From positions 452 through 64,451 of the forward strand of contig CADBFN010000003.1 of assembly GCA_902794035.1 (NCBI GenBank): a stretch of 64,000 nucleotides of DNA, written 5' to 3'. A program made the translations under genes and the position numbers. The stretch comes from an uncultured bacterium (GTDB lineage: Bacteria; Cyanobacteriota; Vampirovibrionia; Gastranaerophilales; Gastranaerophilaceae). This document shows, piece after piece, positions 28,519-38,029 of the stretch (its first letter is position 1; every line of letters begins with the position of its first letter). The notes beneath the pieces are model-generated. The model saw only the letters and a list, made by a program, of their open reading frames with translations. It was not told where the DNA came from and ran no database searches.

Positions 28519-30324
28519 TTAATTATAAATTTTTCTGTTTAAGTCTGCTTTTCTAAGTCTTATATTTTCAGGTGTAACTTCAACAAGTTCATCATCTGAA
28601 ATATATTCCAGAGCTTCTTCAAGAGATAGTATTTTTGGAGCCTGAAGGGTAACCATTACATCTGCCGTTGAACTTCTCATATTAGTAAGTTTTTTTGTTT
28701 TGCAGATATTTACAACAATATCTTGTGGTCTGTTACCTTCTCCGATAATCATTCCACGATAAACTTTTGTTTTTGGAGTAACGAAAAATACACCTCTGTC
28801 CTCAAATTGGGCTAATGCGTACGGTATAGCTTCACCTTGTTCGTGTGCGATAATTGATCCGCATCTTTGTCTGTTTATATCTCCTGCATATGGTCTGTAA
28901 TGCAGGAATGTATGGTACATTATACCTTCGCCTCTTGTCATTCTTATAAATTCATTTCTAAAACCGATTAAACCTCTTGCAGGGATATGAAATGTCAGAT
29001 GTGTTCTGCCTTTTGCTGATTTCATATCTTTCATTTCGCCTTTTCTGTTTGAAAGTCTTTCAATTGCTGAACCTGCATATTCATCAGGAACATCAACAAT
29101 AAGGTTTTCATAAGGTTCGCATTGTTCACCATTAATATTTTTGAAAATTACTTCAGGTTTTGATACTGCAAATTCATAGCCTTCACGACGCATTGTTTCG
29201 ATTAAAATACTCAAATGCAGTTCACCACGCCCTGATACCTTAAAACAATCAGTTGAATCAGTGTCTTCAACTCTTAAACTTACGTTCTTTTCAAGCTCTG
29301 TATATAATCTTTTTCTCAATTGACGGGAAGTTACAAATTTTCCTTCCTGACCCGCAAACGGGCTGTCATTTACAGAAAAATTCATTTGTAATGTTGGTTC
29401 ATCAACTTTAATAAGCGGCAATGCCTGTGGATTTTCAGGGTCGCAAAGTGTTTCGCCAATCTGAATATCAGAAAAACCTGCAATACCAACAATATCTCCT
29501 GCTTGAGCCTGTTCTATTTCTACTCTGCCCAAGTCATGGAAACCAAATAATTTTGTAATTTTACCTTTAGATTGAGTCCCGTCAGCCTGAATCCAGCACA
29601 CTGTATCCTGACTGTGAACAACGCCTTGTGCAATTCTGCCTATTACAATTCTGCCTACATATTCGTTATAATCAAGTGTTGTCGCTCTGAATTGGAATGG
29701 TTTTGTTGAATCACCTTCCGGTGGAGCAATGTTTTCTAATATGCAATCAAGCAATGGAACCATATCCTTTTGTTCATCTTCAAGCTCTTTTATAGCAAAA
29801 CCGTTTAAACTGCTTGCGAAAATAAACGGAAAATCTATTAAATCTGCTCTGTCAGTTAATTCTGTAAATAAATCAAACACTTTATCAAGTGCAGTTAAAG
29901 GTTCGGCTGCAGGTTTATCTATTTTATTGATTACTACTATTATTTTTAACCCAAGTTCTAATGCTTTAGATAATACAAATCTTGTTTGAGGCATAGGACC
30001 TTCCGCTGCATCTACAATTAATAATGCACCATCAACCATTCCTAACACACGTTCAACTTCACCGCCAAAATCTGCGTGACCCGGAGTATCGACTACGTTA
30101 ATTTTTGTGTCTTTATAATTAATTGCTATATTTTTAGAAAGAATTGTTATACCTCTTTCTCTTTCTAAATCATTACTATCAAGAACACGTTCTTCAACAT
30201 GTTGATTTTCTCTGAATACACCTGCCTGTTTTAAAAGGCAATCAACCAATGTTGTTTTACCATGGTCTACGTGAGCAATTATTGCTATATTTCTTATTTT
30301 ATTATCTGTCATAATTTCCGCCAT
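28519..30324 (-). CDS. typA: Ribosome-associated GTPase TypA/BipA
   Basis: Translational GTPase involved in ribosome assembly and stress responses. G-domain motifs: AHVDHGKTTL (G1), RERGITI (G2), DTPGHADF (G3), NKIDKP (G4). The EF-G-like domains and the TypA-specific C-terminus (GIMYHTFLHYRPYAGDI, KLTNMRSSTADVMVTL) are present. The 601-residue length is normal. The segment MAEIMTDNKIRN offers a second possible start at the internal Met. Confidence 0.96.
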   Translation of the reverse strand: MAEIMTDNKIRNIAIIAHVDHGKTTLVDCLLKQAGVFRENQHVEERVLDSNDLERERGITILSKNIAINYKDTKINVVDTPGHADFGGEVERVLGMVDGALLIVDAAEGPMPQTRFVLSKALELGLKIIVVINKIDKPAAEPLTALDKVFDLFTELTDRADLIDFPFIFASSLNGFAIKELEDEQKDMVPLLDCILENIAPPEGDSTKPFQFRATTLDYNEYVGRIVIGRIAQGVVHSQDTVCWIQADGTQSKGKITKLFGFHDLGRVEIEQAQAGDIVGIAGFSDIQIGETLCDPENPQALPLIKVDEPTLQMNFSVNDSPFAGQEGKFVTSRQLRKRLYTELEKNVSLRVEDTDSTDCFKVSGRGELHLSILIETMRREGYEFAVSKPEVIFKNINGEQCEPYENLIVDVPDEYAGSAIERLSNRKGEMKDMKSAKGRTHLTFHIPARGLIGFRNEFIRMTRGEGIMYHTFLHYRPYAGDINRQRCGSIIAHEQGEAIPYALAQFEDRGVFFVTPKTKVYRGMIIGEGNRPQDIVVNICKTKKLTNMRSSTADVMVTLQAPKILSLEEALEYISDDELVEVTPENIRLRKADLNRKIYN

Positions 30325-30399
30325 TCATATTTTTGTATAGTGTAAATAATACACTTATATAATAATATGGTAAATTATTAATTTCAATATCAAATATTA

Positions 30400-31785
30400 T
30401 TATGAATTTTTATAGTCTTTATACGCGATTATTGCACATGAAAGACAGATAATTCCAAATAATATACCAACGCACATTGTTGTGTGGTAAGCCTGTAAAA
30501 AAGCGGTTTGTTCGCCGTTAGCCATAAAATGGTTTCTGAAACTTTCAAATAATGTGATGGTTATTGCAACTCCAAGAATATTTCCTAAATTTCTGGATAA
30601 TGATAAGATTCCGCTGGCTACGCCAAGTTCATTTGTTTTTACGCTTGTAATGATTGCATTATTTGATGGCGACTGAAATAAGCCGTTACCTATTCCCATA
30701 ATTATTGACGCAACAACTACTTGCCACATTTGAGTCTTAAGTCCAAATGTTGTAAATATTAACAAGGCAAATATATAAATTGAAGGTCCTATTCTTGTTA
30801 AAATTTTACTGCCATGTATGCCTGAATATGCTCCGGCAAATGGTGCGACAGTTGCAGATGCGACAGAATAAGGTAAAATTAATAAACCTGTTGTAAAAGC
30901 ATCATATTTCAATATCCCTTGTAAAAACAGCGGAAGTAAAATTGCGTTTGTAAACATTGTCATATATGAAGTCATAACCGCAATATTCCCGAATGTAAAC
31001 GGTTTAATTTTAAACATCTTAAAATTGATCATGGGATAAGATATTTTTTTATCCCTAAAATAAAATAGTCCGCCAAATAGTAAAGTTAAAATCCCCAGTA
31101 AACCGATTTGCAGTGATTTCCAGCCCCAGCTGTGACCTTGTGAGATTGCAAGTAAAAGTGAAAGTAATGAGATTCCAAAGTATAAAAAACCTTTGTAATC
31201 AAATTTAAATTCTTTTCTTCTGATATATGTCGGTACCATTTTAAAAGCTAAATAACCACATATTACAGATACAGGAATTGAAGGTATAAATATTGTTCTC
31301 CATCCAAAATAGTTTATCATTATACCTCCGACTGCAGGACCAAGCATACCGCCGATTGCAACAAGTGAACCATTAATTCCAAGTGCCTTCCCTCTGTTTT
31401 TACCATGGAATAATGTTGCAATTACTGCAGGACCGTTTGCCATCATAATAGATGCCCCAAGTGCTTCAATACATCTTGAAAATATTAAAAGACCAAAATT
31501 TGGTGATAGCGTGCACATCGTTGCGCCAAGTGCAAATGTGAAAAAGCCTGTAGCATATACTTTATTTTTCGGAAATAAGTCGCCAATTTTCCCAAAAAAT
31601 GGTAAAAATACTGTCATAACAAGCATATATGATATAATAACCCACTGAACTTGAGTAAGGGTGATTTTTAACCCCTGAGAAATAGGATATAGTGCCAGTT
31701 GGACTGTTGTTGAATCCAGCATTCCCAAAAAGTTACCAAGAATTATTATTATACATATTATCCACTTTACCGATATATTTTTCAT
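30400..31785 (-). CDS. MFS drug-efflux transporter, DHA2 family
   Basis: A 461-residue polytopic protein with about 14 hydrophobic segments. GNFLGMLDSTTVQLALYPIS is the DHA2 motif of the first helix, and FGKIGDLFPKNKVYATGF is the loop 2-3 signature. Later motifs include GRCIEALGASIMM-like SRCIEALGASIMMANGPAV and GGMLGPAVGGIMINYFGWR, the latter matching motif C of antiporters. Export of drugs or other amphiphiles by proton antiport is the family norm; the substrate here is unknown. Confidence 0.9.
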   Translation of the reverse strand: MKNISVKWIICIIIILGNFLGMLDSTTVQLALYPISQGLKITLTQVQWVIISYMLVMTVFLPFFGKIGDLFPKNKVYATGFFTFALGATMCTLSPNFGLLIFSRCIEALGASIMMANGPAVIATLFHGKNRGKALGINGSLVAIGGMLGPAVGGIMINYFGWRTIFIPSIPVSVICGYLAFKMVPTYIRRKEFKFDYKGFLYFGISLLSLLLAISQGHSWGWKSLQIGLLGILTLLFGGLFYFRDKKISYPMINFKMFKIKPFTFGNIAVMTSYMTMFTNAILLPLFLQGILKYDAFTTGLLILPYSVASATVAPFAGAYSGIHGSKILTRIGPSIYIFALLIFTTFGLKTQMWQVVVASIIMGIGNGLFQSPSNNAIITSVKTNELGVASGILSLSRNLGNILGVAITITLFESFRNHFMANGEQTAFLQAYHTTMCVGILFGIICLSCAIIAYKDYKNS

Positions 31786-31842
31786 ATTAATTAAATCTTA
31801 TCATATACAAATTTTTATGTAAGTTAATATTTTATCCAACAA

Positions 31843-31866
31843 AAAAAGAGGTAATAACCTCTTTTA
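31843..31866 (-). terminator. Terminator after tRNA-Val
   Basis: AAAAGAGGT (31844-31852) pairs with ACCTCTTTT (31857-31865) around AATA. On the minus strand it ends in a T run just after the tRNA gene. Confidence 0.88.
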
Positions 31867-31870
31867 GAAA

Positions 31871-31946
31871 TGGTGGGCGTTATAAGACTCGAACTTATGA
31901 CCCTCTCCTTGTAAGGGAGACGCTCTACCAACTGAGCTAAACGCCC
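31871..31946 (-). tRNA. tRNA-Val (anticodon TAC), CCA encoded
   Basis: The reverse complement begins GGGCGTT and ends AACGCCC-A-CCA, giving a full acceptor stem with an encoded CCA. The D arm contains TAGCTCAGTTGGTAGAGC. The anticodon stem TCTCC/GGAGA holds loop CTTACAA, so the anticodon is TAC. The T arm is ATAAG-TTCGAGT-CTTAT. It is transcribed alone with its own terminator. Confidence 0.96.
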
Positions 31947-32095
31947 TTATAACTATTTAATTTCAGCATTGCTAATTGCTTAGCAAATTTATACTATCAA
32001 GAACATTTTTTTATGTCAAGAGTTTTGTCGGAACTTTTTATAAATTATTTCGTCATTTATTTTGGAAGTTAAAAATTTAAGTTGAGGAAATAGTA

Positions 32096-33001
32096 ATGGC
32101 ATATGATGTATTAGAGTATGAAAAACTAAATATTAACAATGATGGTACAAAATGCTTTGATAACGTTCTATTTGAGGATGATATTTTACAGGACTATCTG
32201 AAAGAAATAAGTCGTTTTAAATTGCTAAAATCAGAGCAGGAAAGAGAGTTAGGCAGGCTAATTAAAGAACAAAAAGATAATAATGCTTTTAAAAAGCTTG
32301 TTCAGGCCAATTTACGTCTTGTTGTAAGTATTGCAAAAAAATATACCGGCAGAGGAGTTCTTTTTATGGATTTATTACAGGAAGGAACAATAGGATTAAT
32401 GAGGGCAGCTGAGAAATTTGATTACCGAAAGAATTTTAAATTTTCGACTTATGCAACGTGGTGGATTAAACAGGCTATTGCAAGAGCTATAGCCAATACA
32501 TCCAAAACCATAAGAATTCCTGTACATATGTTGGATAAAATTAAAAAATATAACTATTATGTTAATTATCTTAGTGATAAATTCGACAGACTCCCTACAG
32601 ATGAAGAAATTTGTGATTATATGGGTTTAAATGAAAAACAATTATTAAAAATAAAAAATTCTATAATATTAGAACCATTAAGCTTAGAAACTGCTGTTAC
32701 TGAAGATTTAAATATAGGGGATTTTATAGAAGACACTTCTCATCTATCTCCTGAAGACTGTATTGATGATAATTGTTTAAAAAATTCAATTCCGCAGTTA
32801 CTTAGTGTACTTTCAGAAAAAGAAAAAGAAGTCATAATAAAAAGGTTTGGAATCAAGAATGAACAGTCCAAAACACTTCTTGAAATTGGGAATCAACTCG
32901 GATATTCAAAAGAACGGATAAGACAACTTGAATGTTCGGCTTTGGCTAAAATTCGAGAAAACAAAAATACAAAACACTTTAAAGATTTTATAAATGATTA
33001 A
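32096..33001 (+). CDS. RNA polymerase sigma-70 factor, group 2 type
   Basis: A 301-residue sigma factor lacking region 1.1. Region 1.2: [20 protein letters not shown]. Region 2: [54 protein letters not shown]. Region 3: [14 protein letters not shown]. Region 4.2: [20 protein letters not shown]. This size and the near-canonical region 2.4 and 4.2 resemble the group 2 sigma factors of cyanobacteria. It may instead be a shortened primary sigma, since no RpoD is in the window. GAGGAAA precedes the start. The stop overlaps the convergent gene by four bases. Confidence 0.92.
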   Translation: MAYDVLEYEKLNINNDGTKCFDNVLFEDDILQDYLKEISRFKLLKSEQERELGRLIKEQKDNNAFKKLVQANLRLVVSIAKKYTGRGVLFMDLLQEGTIGLMRAAEKFDYRKNFKFSTYATWWIKQAIARAIANTSKTIRIPVHMLDKIKKYNYYVNYLSDKFDRLPTDEEICDYMGLNEKQLLKIKNSIILEPLSLETAVTEDLNIGDFIEDTSHLSPEDCIDDNCLKNSIPQLLSVLSEKEKEVIIKRFGIKNEQSKTLLEIGNQLGYSKERIRQLECSALAKIRENKNTKHFKDFIND

Positions 33002-33831
33002 AATACAAAGTCTTCTAAATCAAAATCTCTAAATTTTTTATTATTATCAGTATCTAATTCCTTGCGTATATGCGGATCAGAAAGATGCTCAAGTGCATTT
33101 GGTACAAACTTTGTCTGAGCATCTTCTGATTGTTTTTTTACCTGAAATGTCCTGACATCTTTCGGGAAAAATCTCATATAAACATTTTGGCTTATGTTTT
33201 TAGATACGATGTCATATGAATATTGCTTAATTTTTTCTAAATGAGATAAAGCCTGAGTCTGATTTGAAGCGTTGTAATAACCAAATGTATCAGAAACATT
33301 TTTTGAATATTTTCCACTCCACATTACAACTGAATTTACACAATCTGTCAGAACAGCAGATGTCTTTAATTCAAACGGGTAAGTAATTTTAAAAGCACTT
33401 GTAATCTCTAATGTGTCCCAGAGATTTCTGCGTAAAGATGTTTTATCATTTATTGCATATGTATCAACTATAAGAACTGATTTTACTTCAAAAGCTCTGG
33501 CTAAATCATTTAAGTTTGTAAAGTCAATCTTGTCTTTTTCTCCGTACGATTCAATTACCTTAATTGCCTTTTGCTTTAACTGATAATCAGAATTAAGCTT
33601 TTGTCTTACCTGATATAATGTTTTAATATTTATGTTTTTATACTGCTCTAAATTTTGTATGATGTCTTCTGCTACGATATTTGAAACTTCCGGAAAACAA
33701 AAATAATTGTCGCAAACGGAAAATATGTCTGTAGGCAGTACTAATAAATCAAATTGTACTGCCTGAGTTTTAGTTATTCCTCCGACAAATAACAGCAAAA
33801 TTAACATTATTTTAAAAAATATGTTTTTCAT
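32998..33831 (-). CDS. Exported protein of unknown function
   Basis: A 277-residue protein with a signal peptide ([20 protein letters not shown] then TQA). The mature part starts [20 protein letters not shown], with one Cys pair, and alternates strands and helices ([34 protein letters not shown]). The pattern of asking for a named periplasmic 'tone' of strands, with [12 protein letters not shown] after an early helix, distantly recalls CsgG/TolB-N-like lipoprotein domains, but there is no lipobox and the assignment is weak. It is probably periplasmic. Confidence 0.7.
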   Translation of the reverse strand: MKNIFFKIMLILLLFVGGITKTQAVQFDLLVLPTDIFSVCDNYFCFPEVSNIVAEDIIQNLEQYKNINIKTLYQVRQKLNSDYQLKQKAIKVIESYGEKDKIDFTNLNDLARAFEVKSVLIVDTYAINDKTSLRRNLWDTLEITSAFKITYPFELKTSAVLTDCVNSVVMWSGKYSKNVSDTFGYYNASNQTQALSHLEKIKQYSYDIVSKNISQNVYMRFFPKDVRTFQVKKQSEDAQTKFVPNALEHLSDPHIRKELDTDNNKKFRDFDLEDFVF

Positions 33832-33880
33832 TATGCTTAAATTATAGCATAATTATTGTTAATGTGTTATAATTATCTAT

Positions 33881-34597
33881 ATGGACAGAAATCTTGTTAA
33901 TATACTGGGATATGGAGTTGATACTTTTTCAATGGATGAGGCCGTTGATTATATTGTAAAAAATCATGGTCAGGTTGTTACTATTAATCCTGAAATGATT
34001 GAGTGCGCTTCTTCAAATGAAGATTTTAAAAGAGTTATTCAAGATGCTGAAATGGTTTTGCCTGATGGTATAGGTATTAAATTAGGGCTGAAAATTTTAG
34101 GTCATGATGTTGCCCGTATTCCGGGGATAGATTTTGGAAAAGCACTTATAAAACGTGCTTATTATCTCAAAAAATCTGTTGCTTTAATAGGTGCAACACA
34201 AGATGTTGTTGAAAATGCAGTTGTTAATCTTAAGGCTGAACTTTCAAATCTCAATATTGTTTACTATCATAACGGTTATTTTGATGATAATAATGAGGTT
34301 TATAATGAGTTACTTTCGCATAAACCTGATTTAGTTCTTGTTGCACTGGGTGCCCCAAAGCAAGAAATGTTTATCAGTAATATAAAATCTCAGTTACCTG
34401 ACTCTGTTTTTATTGGTTTAGGCGGTAGTTTCGATGTATGGGCAGGTGCTGTAAAAAGGGCGCCAAAATTCTACAGAGACATAGGGTGTGAGTGGCTTTA
34501 TCGTGTAATTTCTGAACCTAAAAGATTAAAAAGAATTTTTCCAACGATACCGCTGTTTTTACTAAAAGTTATAATAGAAAGGTTTAAAAGTAAGTAG
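33881..34597 (+). CDS. WecG/TagA/CpsF family glycosyltransferase
   Basis: A 238-residue enzyme of the family that adds N-acetylmannosamine or a related sugar to a lipid-linked sugar. Signatures: NILGYGVDTFSMDEAVDYIV, VVTINPEMIECASSNEDF, MVLPDGIGIKLGLKILG, RIPGIDF, VALGAPKQEMFI and FIGLGGSFDVWAGAVKRAPK with WLYRVISEPKRLKR. It would act in cell-wall polymer or glycan synthesis on the inner face of the membrane. The transketolase gene starts two bases after its stop. Confidence 0.93.
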   Translation: MDRNLVNILGYGVDTFSMDEAVDYIVKNHGQVVTINPEMIECASSNEDFKRVIQDAEMVLPDGIGIKLGLKILGHDVARIPGIDFGKALIKRAYYLKKSVALIGATQDVVENAVVNLKAELSNLNIVYYHNGYFDDNNEVYNELLSHKPDLVLVALGAPKQEMFISNIKSQLPDSVFIGLGGSFDVWAGAVKRAPKFYRDIGCEWLYRVISEPKRLKRIFPTIPLFLLKVIIERFKSK

Positions 34598-34598
34598 T

Positions 34599-35423
34599 AT
34601 GTTATCAAATGATGAAATAAATGAATTAAAAAAATTGTGTAAAGAAAACAGAAGAAATATTATTGAAATGGTATATTCCGCTCAATCAGGTCATATTGGC
34701 GGATCATTGTCAGCCTGTGAACTATTAACTGTTTTATATCACAAAATTATGCATAATGTTGTTGATTGGCGTGAATCAGATGACTTCGAAAAAAGAGACA
34801 GATTTGTTTTATCAAAAGGTCATATATCGCCTTTGTTATATTCTGTTATGGCTCAGGTTGGTTATTTTGATAAAAATGAGCTTAAAACTTTCAGAAAACT
34901 TGGTACAAGACTGCAAGGGCATCCAACTGCATTTATCCCCGGAGTTGAAATTGCGACAGGTTCACTTGGTCAAGGCTTATCATTTGCATGCGGAATTGCA
35001 ATGGCACTTAAATTAGATAAAAATAGTGCTAATGTTTTTGTCCTTCTCGGGGATGGTGAACTTCAAGAGGGTAATATCTGGGAAGCTGTTATGCAGGCAT
35101 CTCACAGAAATTTAGATAATCTTATTGCGATTGTTGATAGAAATAAATTACAAATAGATGGTAATACTGAAGATGTTATGGCACTAGGTAATGTCTGCGA
35201 AAAATTCAGAACTTTCGGATGGAATACCATTGAAATTGACGGTCATGATATTGAGCAGATATATAGCGCATACAAAGATGCATTATTGTCTGACAAACCT
35301 GTTGTTATTGTTGCAAATACAATAAAGGGCAAAGGAGTTAGTTTTATGGAAAACAATGCCGGTTGGCATGGAACTGCACCAAAGGAAGCTGACTACCTTA
35401 AAGCTATGTCTGAATTAAATTAG
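34599..35423 (+). CDS. Transketolase, N-terminal subunit
   Basis: A 274-residue protein equal to the thiamine-diphosphate-binding half of transketolase: MVYSAQSGHIGGSLSACELL, FVLSKGHISPLLYSVMAQVG, LGTRLQGHPTAFIPGVE, TGSLGQGLSFACGIAMAL and the ThDP motif GDGELQEGNIWEA ending in RNKLQIDG. The pyrimidine-binding C-terminal subunit that split transketolases need is not next to it, where it normally would be; a prepilin-like gene follows instead. It links to the pentose phosphate pathway together with rpiB at 61658, but the two are unlinked. Confidence 0.93.
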   Translation: MLSNDEINELKKLCKENRRNIIEMVYSAQSGHIGGSLSACELLTVLYHKIMHNVVDWRESDDFEKRDRFVLSKGHISPLLYSVMAQVGYFDKNELKTFRKLGTRLQGHPTAFIPGVEIATGSLGQGLSFACGIAMALKLDKNSANVFVLLGDGELQEGNIWEAVMQASHRNLDNLIAIVDRNKLQIDGNTEDVMALGNVCEKFRTFGWNTIEIDGHDIEQIYSAYKDALLSDKPVVIVANTIKGKGVSFMENNAGWHGTAPKEADYLKAMSELN

Positions 35424-35445
35424 GCATGTTATGAGAGGATAAAAT

Positions 35446-37569
35446 ATGAAAAATTTTTCTGATAAATCAAAAATTGCTTTCACTTTAATGGAAATCGGTT
35501 TGAGTTTATTAATTATTAGTATTCTTGTCATTTTATGTATTCCTGTTGTTGTTAATCAGGCAAAAAAAACTGACGAATATTCATATTTTACCGCTTATAA
35601 AACTGTAGAAAAAATGGGAGCTCAAATTGTTGCTTTTGGCGATCCTGGGACGGAAGTTGAGGTAGAAAATCAGACAGGGAACCTTAAAAATAATAAATTC
35701 GCATCAAATGCTTCTGTATATTTGAGTTTATTGTCAAAAGTATTAACGCCAAAAGCTAATGCAGCGATTCATACTTCTGAAATTGTATCTTTTCCCAGTT
35801 ATGAGTACGATTATGTCAGACTGTGTCTTGGTAATGAACATGTTGTAAAAGAAAATCAGGCTTATGCCGGTATGCTTTACAATGCACAAGAAATTGCGAG
35901 TATTCAATCGCAAACATTATGTTCAAATTTATATAGCAAAAATGAATTTATAAGCAAACGTTTTATGTGTCCTAATATGTCAATTAATGATGTAAGGGAA
36001 ATGCTTTCTACAACCGGTTATAGCGCATCAGAATATTGCACTTGGCTGGCGGCAAGATGTTCTAATGCTTATAAATGTGACTCTGATAAGAAAAGTTGCT
36101 ACAGATATCTGAAGTTGAAGCAAGAATATTGGGAATGTATTATTACAATAAATGATCCTGACTTAAATTACACTCCTCCATCATTAGTTTCAGTTTCAGA
36201 TGATACCATTTCTAATGATGCAGATTGTGACAGATATGGCTATACAAATATGACAAGTGCAGGAGATGTTCTAAATTGTACTTGTGATGCAACTCATCCT
36301 GTTAAAGCTTTAAATAATCGAAATGTTTGTTGTGCAGAGCCTGAATCTGGATATTATCCTTACTATGCAAGTTCAACTTCTCCTTGTGTAAATTGTAAAC
36401 TTGGAGCTTTTAATGAGCAACAAAAAAAATGTTGCCCTGATAATTCTGTATATAGTCCTTCTCTCGGGAAATGCGTTTGTTCTGAAGGATATACTCTTGA
36501 TGGAAATGTTTGCAGAGTCGCAGGTAAGAATTGCCCTGCAGGCTTGCACTTGTTAAATAATGTTTGTGTAAGCAATCCCCCTATAATAAAAGCTAAAAGA
36601 TTGTGCGAATTAATCAGATACAATTGGAACGTTTCCACCTACTCCTGTGATTCTTTTAAAGATCAGGACGGAGAAGGCATGGAATATAATAAAGCTTTAT
36701 ATGATGCTATAACAGCCAATAATACTCCTTATTTGTCTGCAAAAGCTGTTGAGGGTGCATTTAGAGATATAGAACCAAATATTGTCTTTGCAAATGGCTT
36801 AATGATGTGGATACTTGGAGATAAAGCTGCATCAATATCCGGTTTATCATATAATCCTGATGGTTATGTTCCAAATGTCAATGTTTGTACATTACATGAA
36901 GATTTGAATTCTGATAACTGTAAAGGTGGTACAAATTTCTATTGTAAGACTGATCAAAAATGCTTTTCCATAAATAGTACCGGTTCTGATGAAGATAATA
37001 CTCCAAAATTAAAAGATGCCAGGAATTGTTGTTCTACAACTGATACTTCAGACTATATAAATTTATATGCAGGAAATGACTACCTCAGAGATCCAAGAAC
37101 ATATGCCGTTCCGGGATTTACTGTATTTATTGATATTAATGGTACAAAAGATAATGATGAACTAGGCGGAGGCGGTACAATGTGGAAAGATGTATTCCCG
37201 TTTTTCGTATCGTCAAATGGCAGAGTTTATCCGGCATTCCCATTGAATGCTGCTAAAGCATCAGGAAGTCAAAAGGATAGTTCTGCGTTGTTTCAGGGGG
37301 GGAACAGCTCTGCTCTTAGTGCAGATGTATTTTATTATGATGTAGTAAATGAAAAACGTAAAAAAGTCACTGCATTCCCTGCAATTCCTTATGCCAGAGC
37401 GCTCTGTCTGTCTATGGAAATAAGTGCTTATACGCCTTATTGTCAAAACCTAGGTTCAAAATACAGAGATAGCCAAACTCCTGTTGATAAGTATATATAT
37501 TCTGATAATAATCCGTGTTATAAGCACAGATGTACGGTTAAATTAAAAAATAAAATAAAATTTTTATAG
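35446..37569 (+). CDS. Prepilin-like protein with cysteine-rich EGF/TNFR-like middle
   Basis: A 707-residue protein beginning with a class III-like leader and helix: KSKIA then FTLMEIGLSLLIISILVIL, with Ala before the predicted cleavage site and Glu at +5. Residues about 260-400 contain many closely spaced Cys in EGF- or tumour-necrosis-receptor-like spacing (CTCDATHPV, VCCAEPESGYYPYY, CVNCKLGAFNEQQKKCC, CVCSEGYTLDGNVC). The C-terminal 300 residues contain more Cys and a DINGTKDNDELGG loop resembling a calcium-binding or pseudopilin end. It is probably a very large pseudopilin or minor pilin displayed at the surface. AGAGGAT precedes the start. Confidence 0.85.
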   Translation: MKNFSDKSKIAFTLMEIGLSLLIISILVILCIPVVVNQAKKTDEYSYFTAYKTVEKMGAQIVAFGDPGTEVEVENQTGNLKNNKFASNASVYLSLLSKVLTPKANAAIHTSEIVSFPSYEYDYVRLCLGNEHVVKENQAYAGMLYNAQEIASIQSQTLCSNLYSKNEFISKRFMCPNMSINDVREMLSTTGYSASEYCTWLAARCSNAYKCDSDKKSCYRYLKLKQEYWECIITINDPDLNYTPPSLVSVSDDTISNDADCDRYGYTNMTSAGDVLNCTCDATHPVKALNNRNVCCAEPESGYYPYYASSTSPCVNCKLGAFNEQQKKCCPDNSVYSPSLGKCVCSEGYTLDGNVCRVAGKNCPAGLHLLNNVCVSNPPIIKAKRLCELIRYNWNVSTYSCDSFKDQDGEGMEYNKALYDAITANNTPYLSAKAVEGAFRDIEPNIVFANGLMMWILGDKAASISGLSYNPDGYVPNVNVCTLHEDLNSDNCKGGTNFYCKTDQKCFSINSTGSDEDNTPKLKDARNCCSTTDTSDYINLYAGNDYLRDPRTYAVPGFTVFIDINGTKDNDELGGGGTMWKDVFPFFVSSNGRVYPAFPLNAAKASGSQKDSSALFQGGNSSALSADVFYYDVVNEKRKKVTAFPAIPYARALCLSMEISAYTPYCQNLGSKYRDSQTPVDKYIYSDNNPCYKHRCTVKLKNKIKFL

Positions 37570-37576
37570 GTTGATA

Positions 37577-38029
37577 ATGATTACAGATAAATTGATTAAT
37601 ATTGACAGATATAAATACTTCCCTGAGGTAGTTATTAATTTTATCAAAAATTTAAGTTTGGATATTACTTCTGGTAAACATATATTGGGTGACGGTATTT
37701 ATGCAAATGTTGAAGAGTATAATACAAAAAATATTAATATCGCAAAATACGAGTCCCATAATGAATACGTTGATATTCAAATTCTTTTGTCAGGGCAGGA
37801 ATACATATACTATACCGACATAAATTTGTTAAATACTGATATACCATATGATTTAAAAAAAGATATTACTTTTTATTGTGATGTTGTTAAAGGACAAAAT
37901 ATTTTATTAGACGGATCTAATTTTGTCACTTTGTATCCGAATGAAGCGCATGCCCCGCAAATTGCGGTAAATAATGAACCTCAAAATGTAAAAAAAGTTG
38001 TCATAAAAGTTAAAAAAGATCTTATTTAG
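37577..38029 (+). CDS. YhcH/YjgK/YiaL family protein
   Basis: A 150-residue cupin-like protein (start ATG 37577 chosen; TTG 37571 adds two residues). Signatures: ITSGKHILGDGIYANVEEYN, ESHNEYVDIQILLSGQEYI, and the metal-binding-type LYPNEAHAPQIA. Family members include NanQ-like sialic-acid anomerases and the beta subunit of evolved beta-galactosidase, so a carbohydrate anomerase role is likely. The end overlaps the convergent miaA gene by eight bases. Confidence 0.88.
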   Translation: MITDKLINIDRYKYFPEVVINFIKNLSLDITSGKHILGDGIYANVEEYNTKNINIAKYESHNEYVDIQILLSGQEYIYYTDINLLNTDIPYDLKKDITFYCDVVKGQNILLDGSNFVTLYPNEAHAPQIAVNNEPQNVKKVVIKVKKDLI

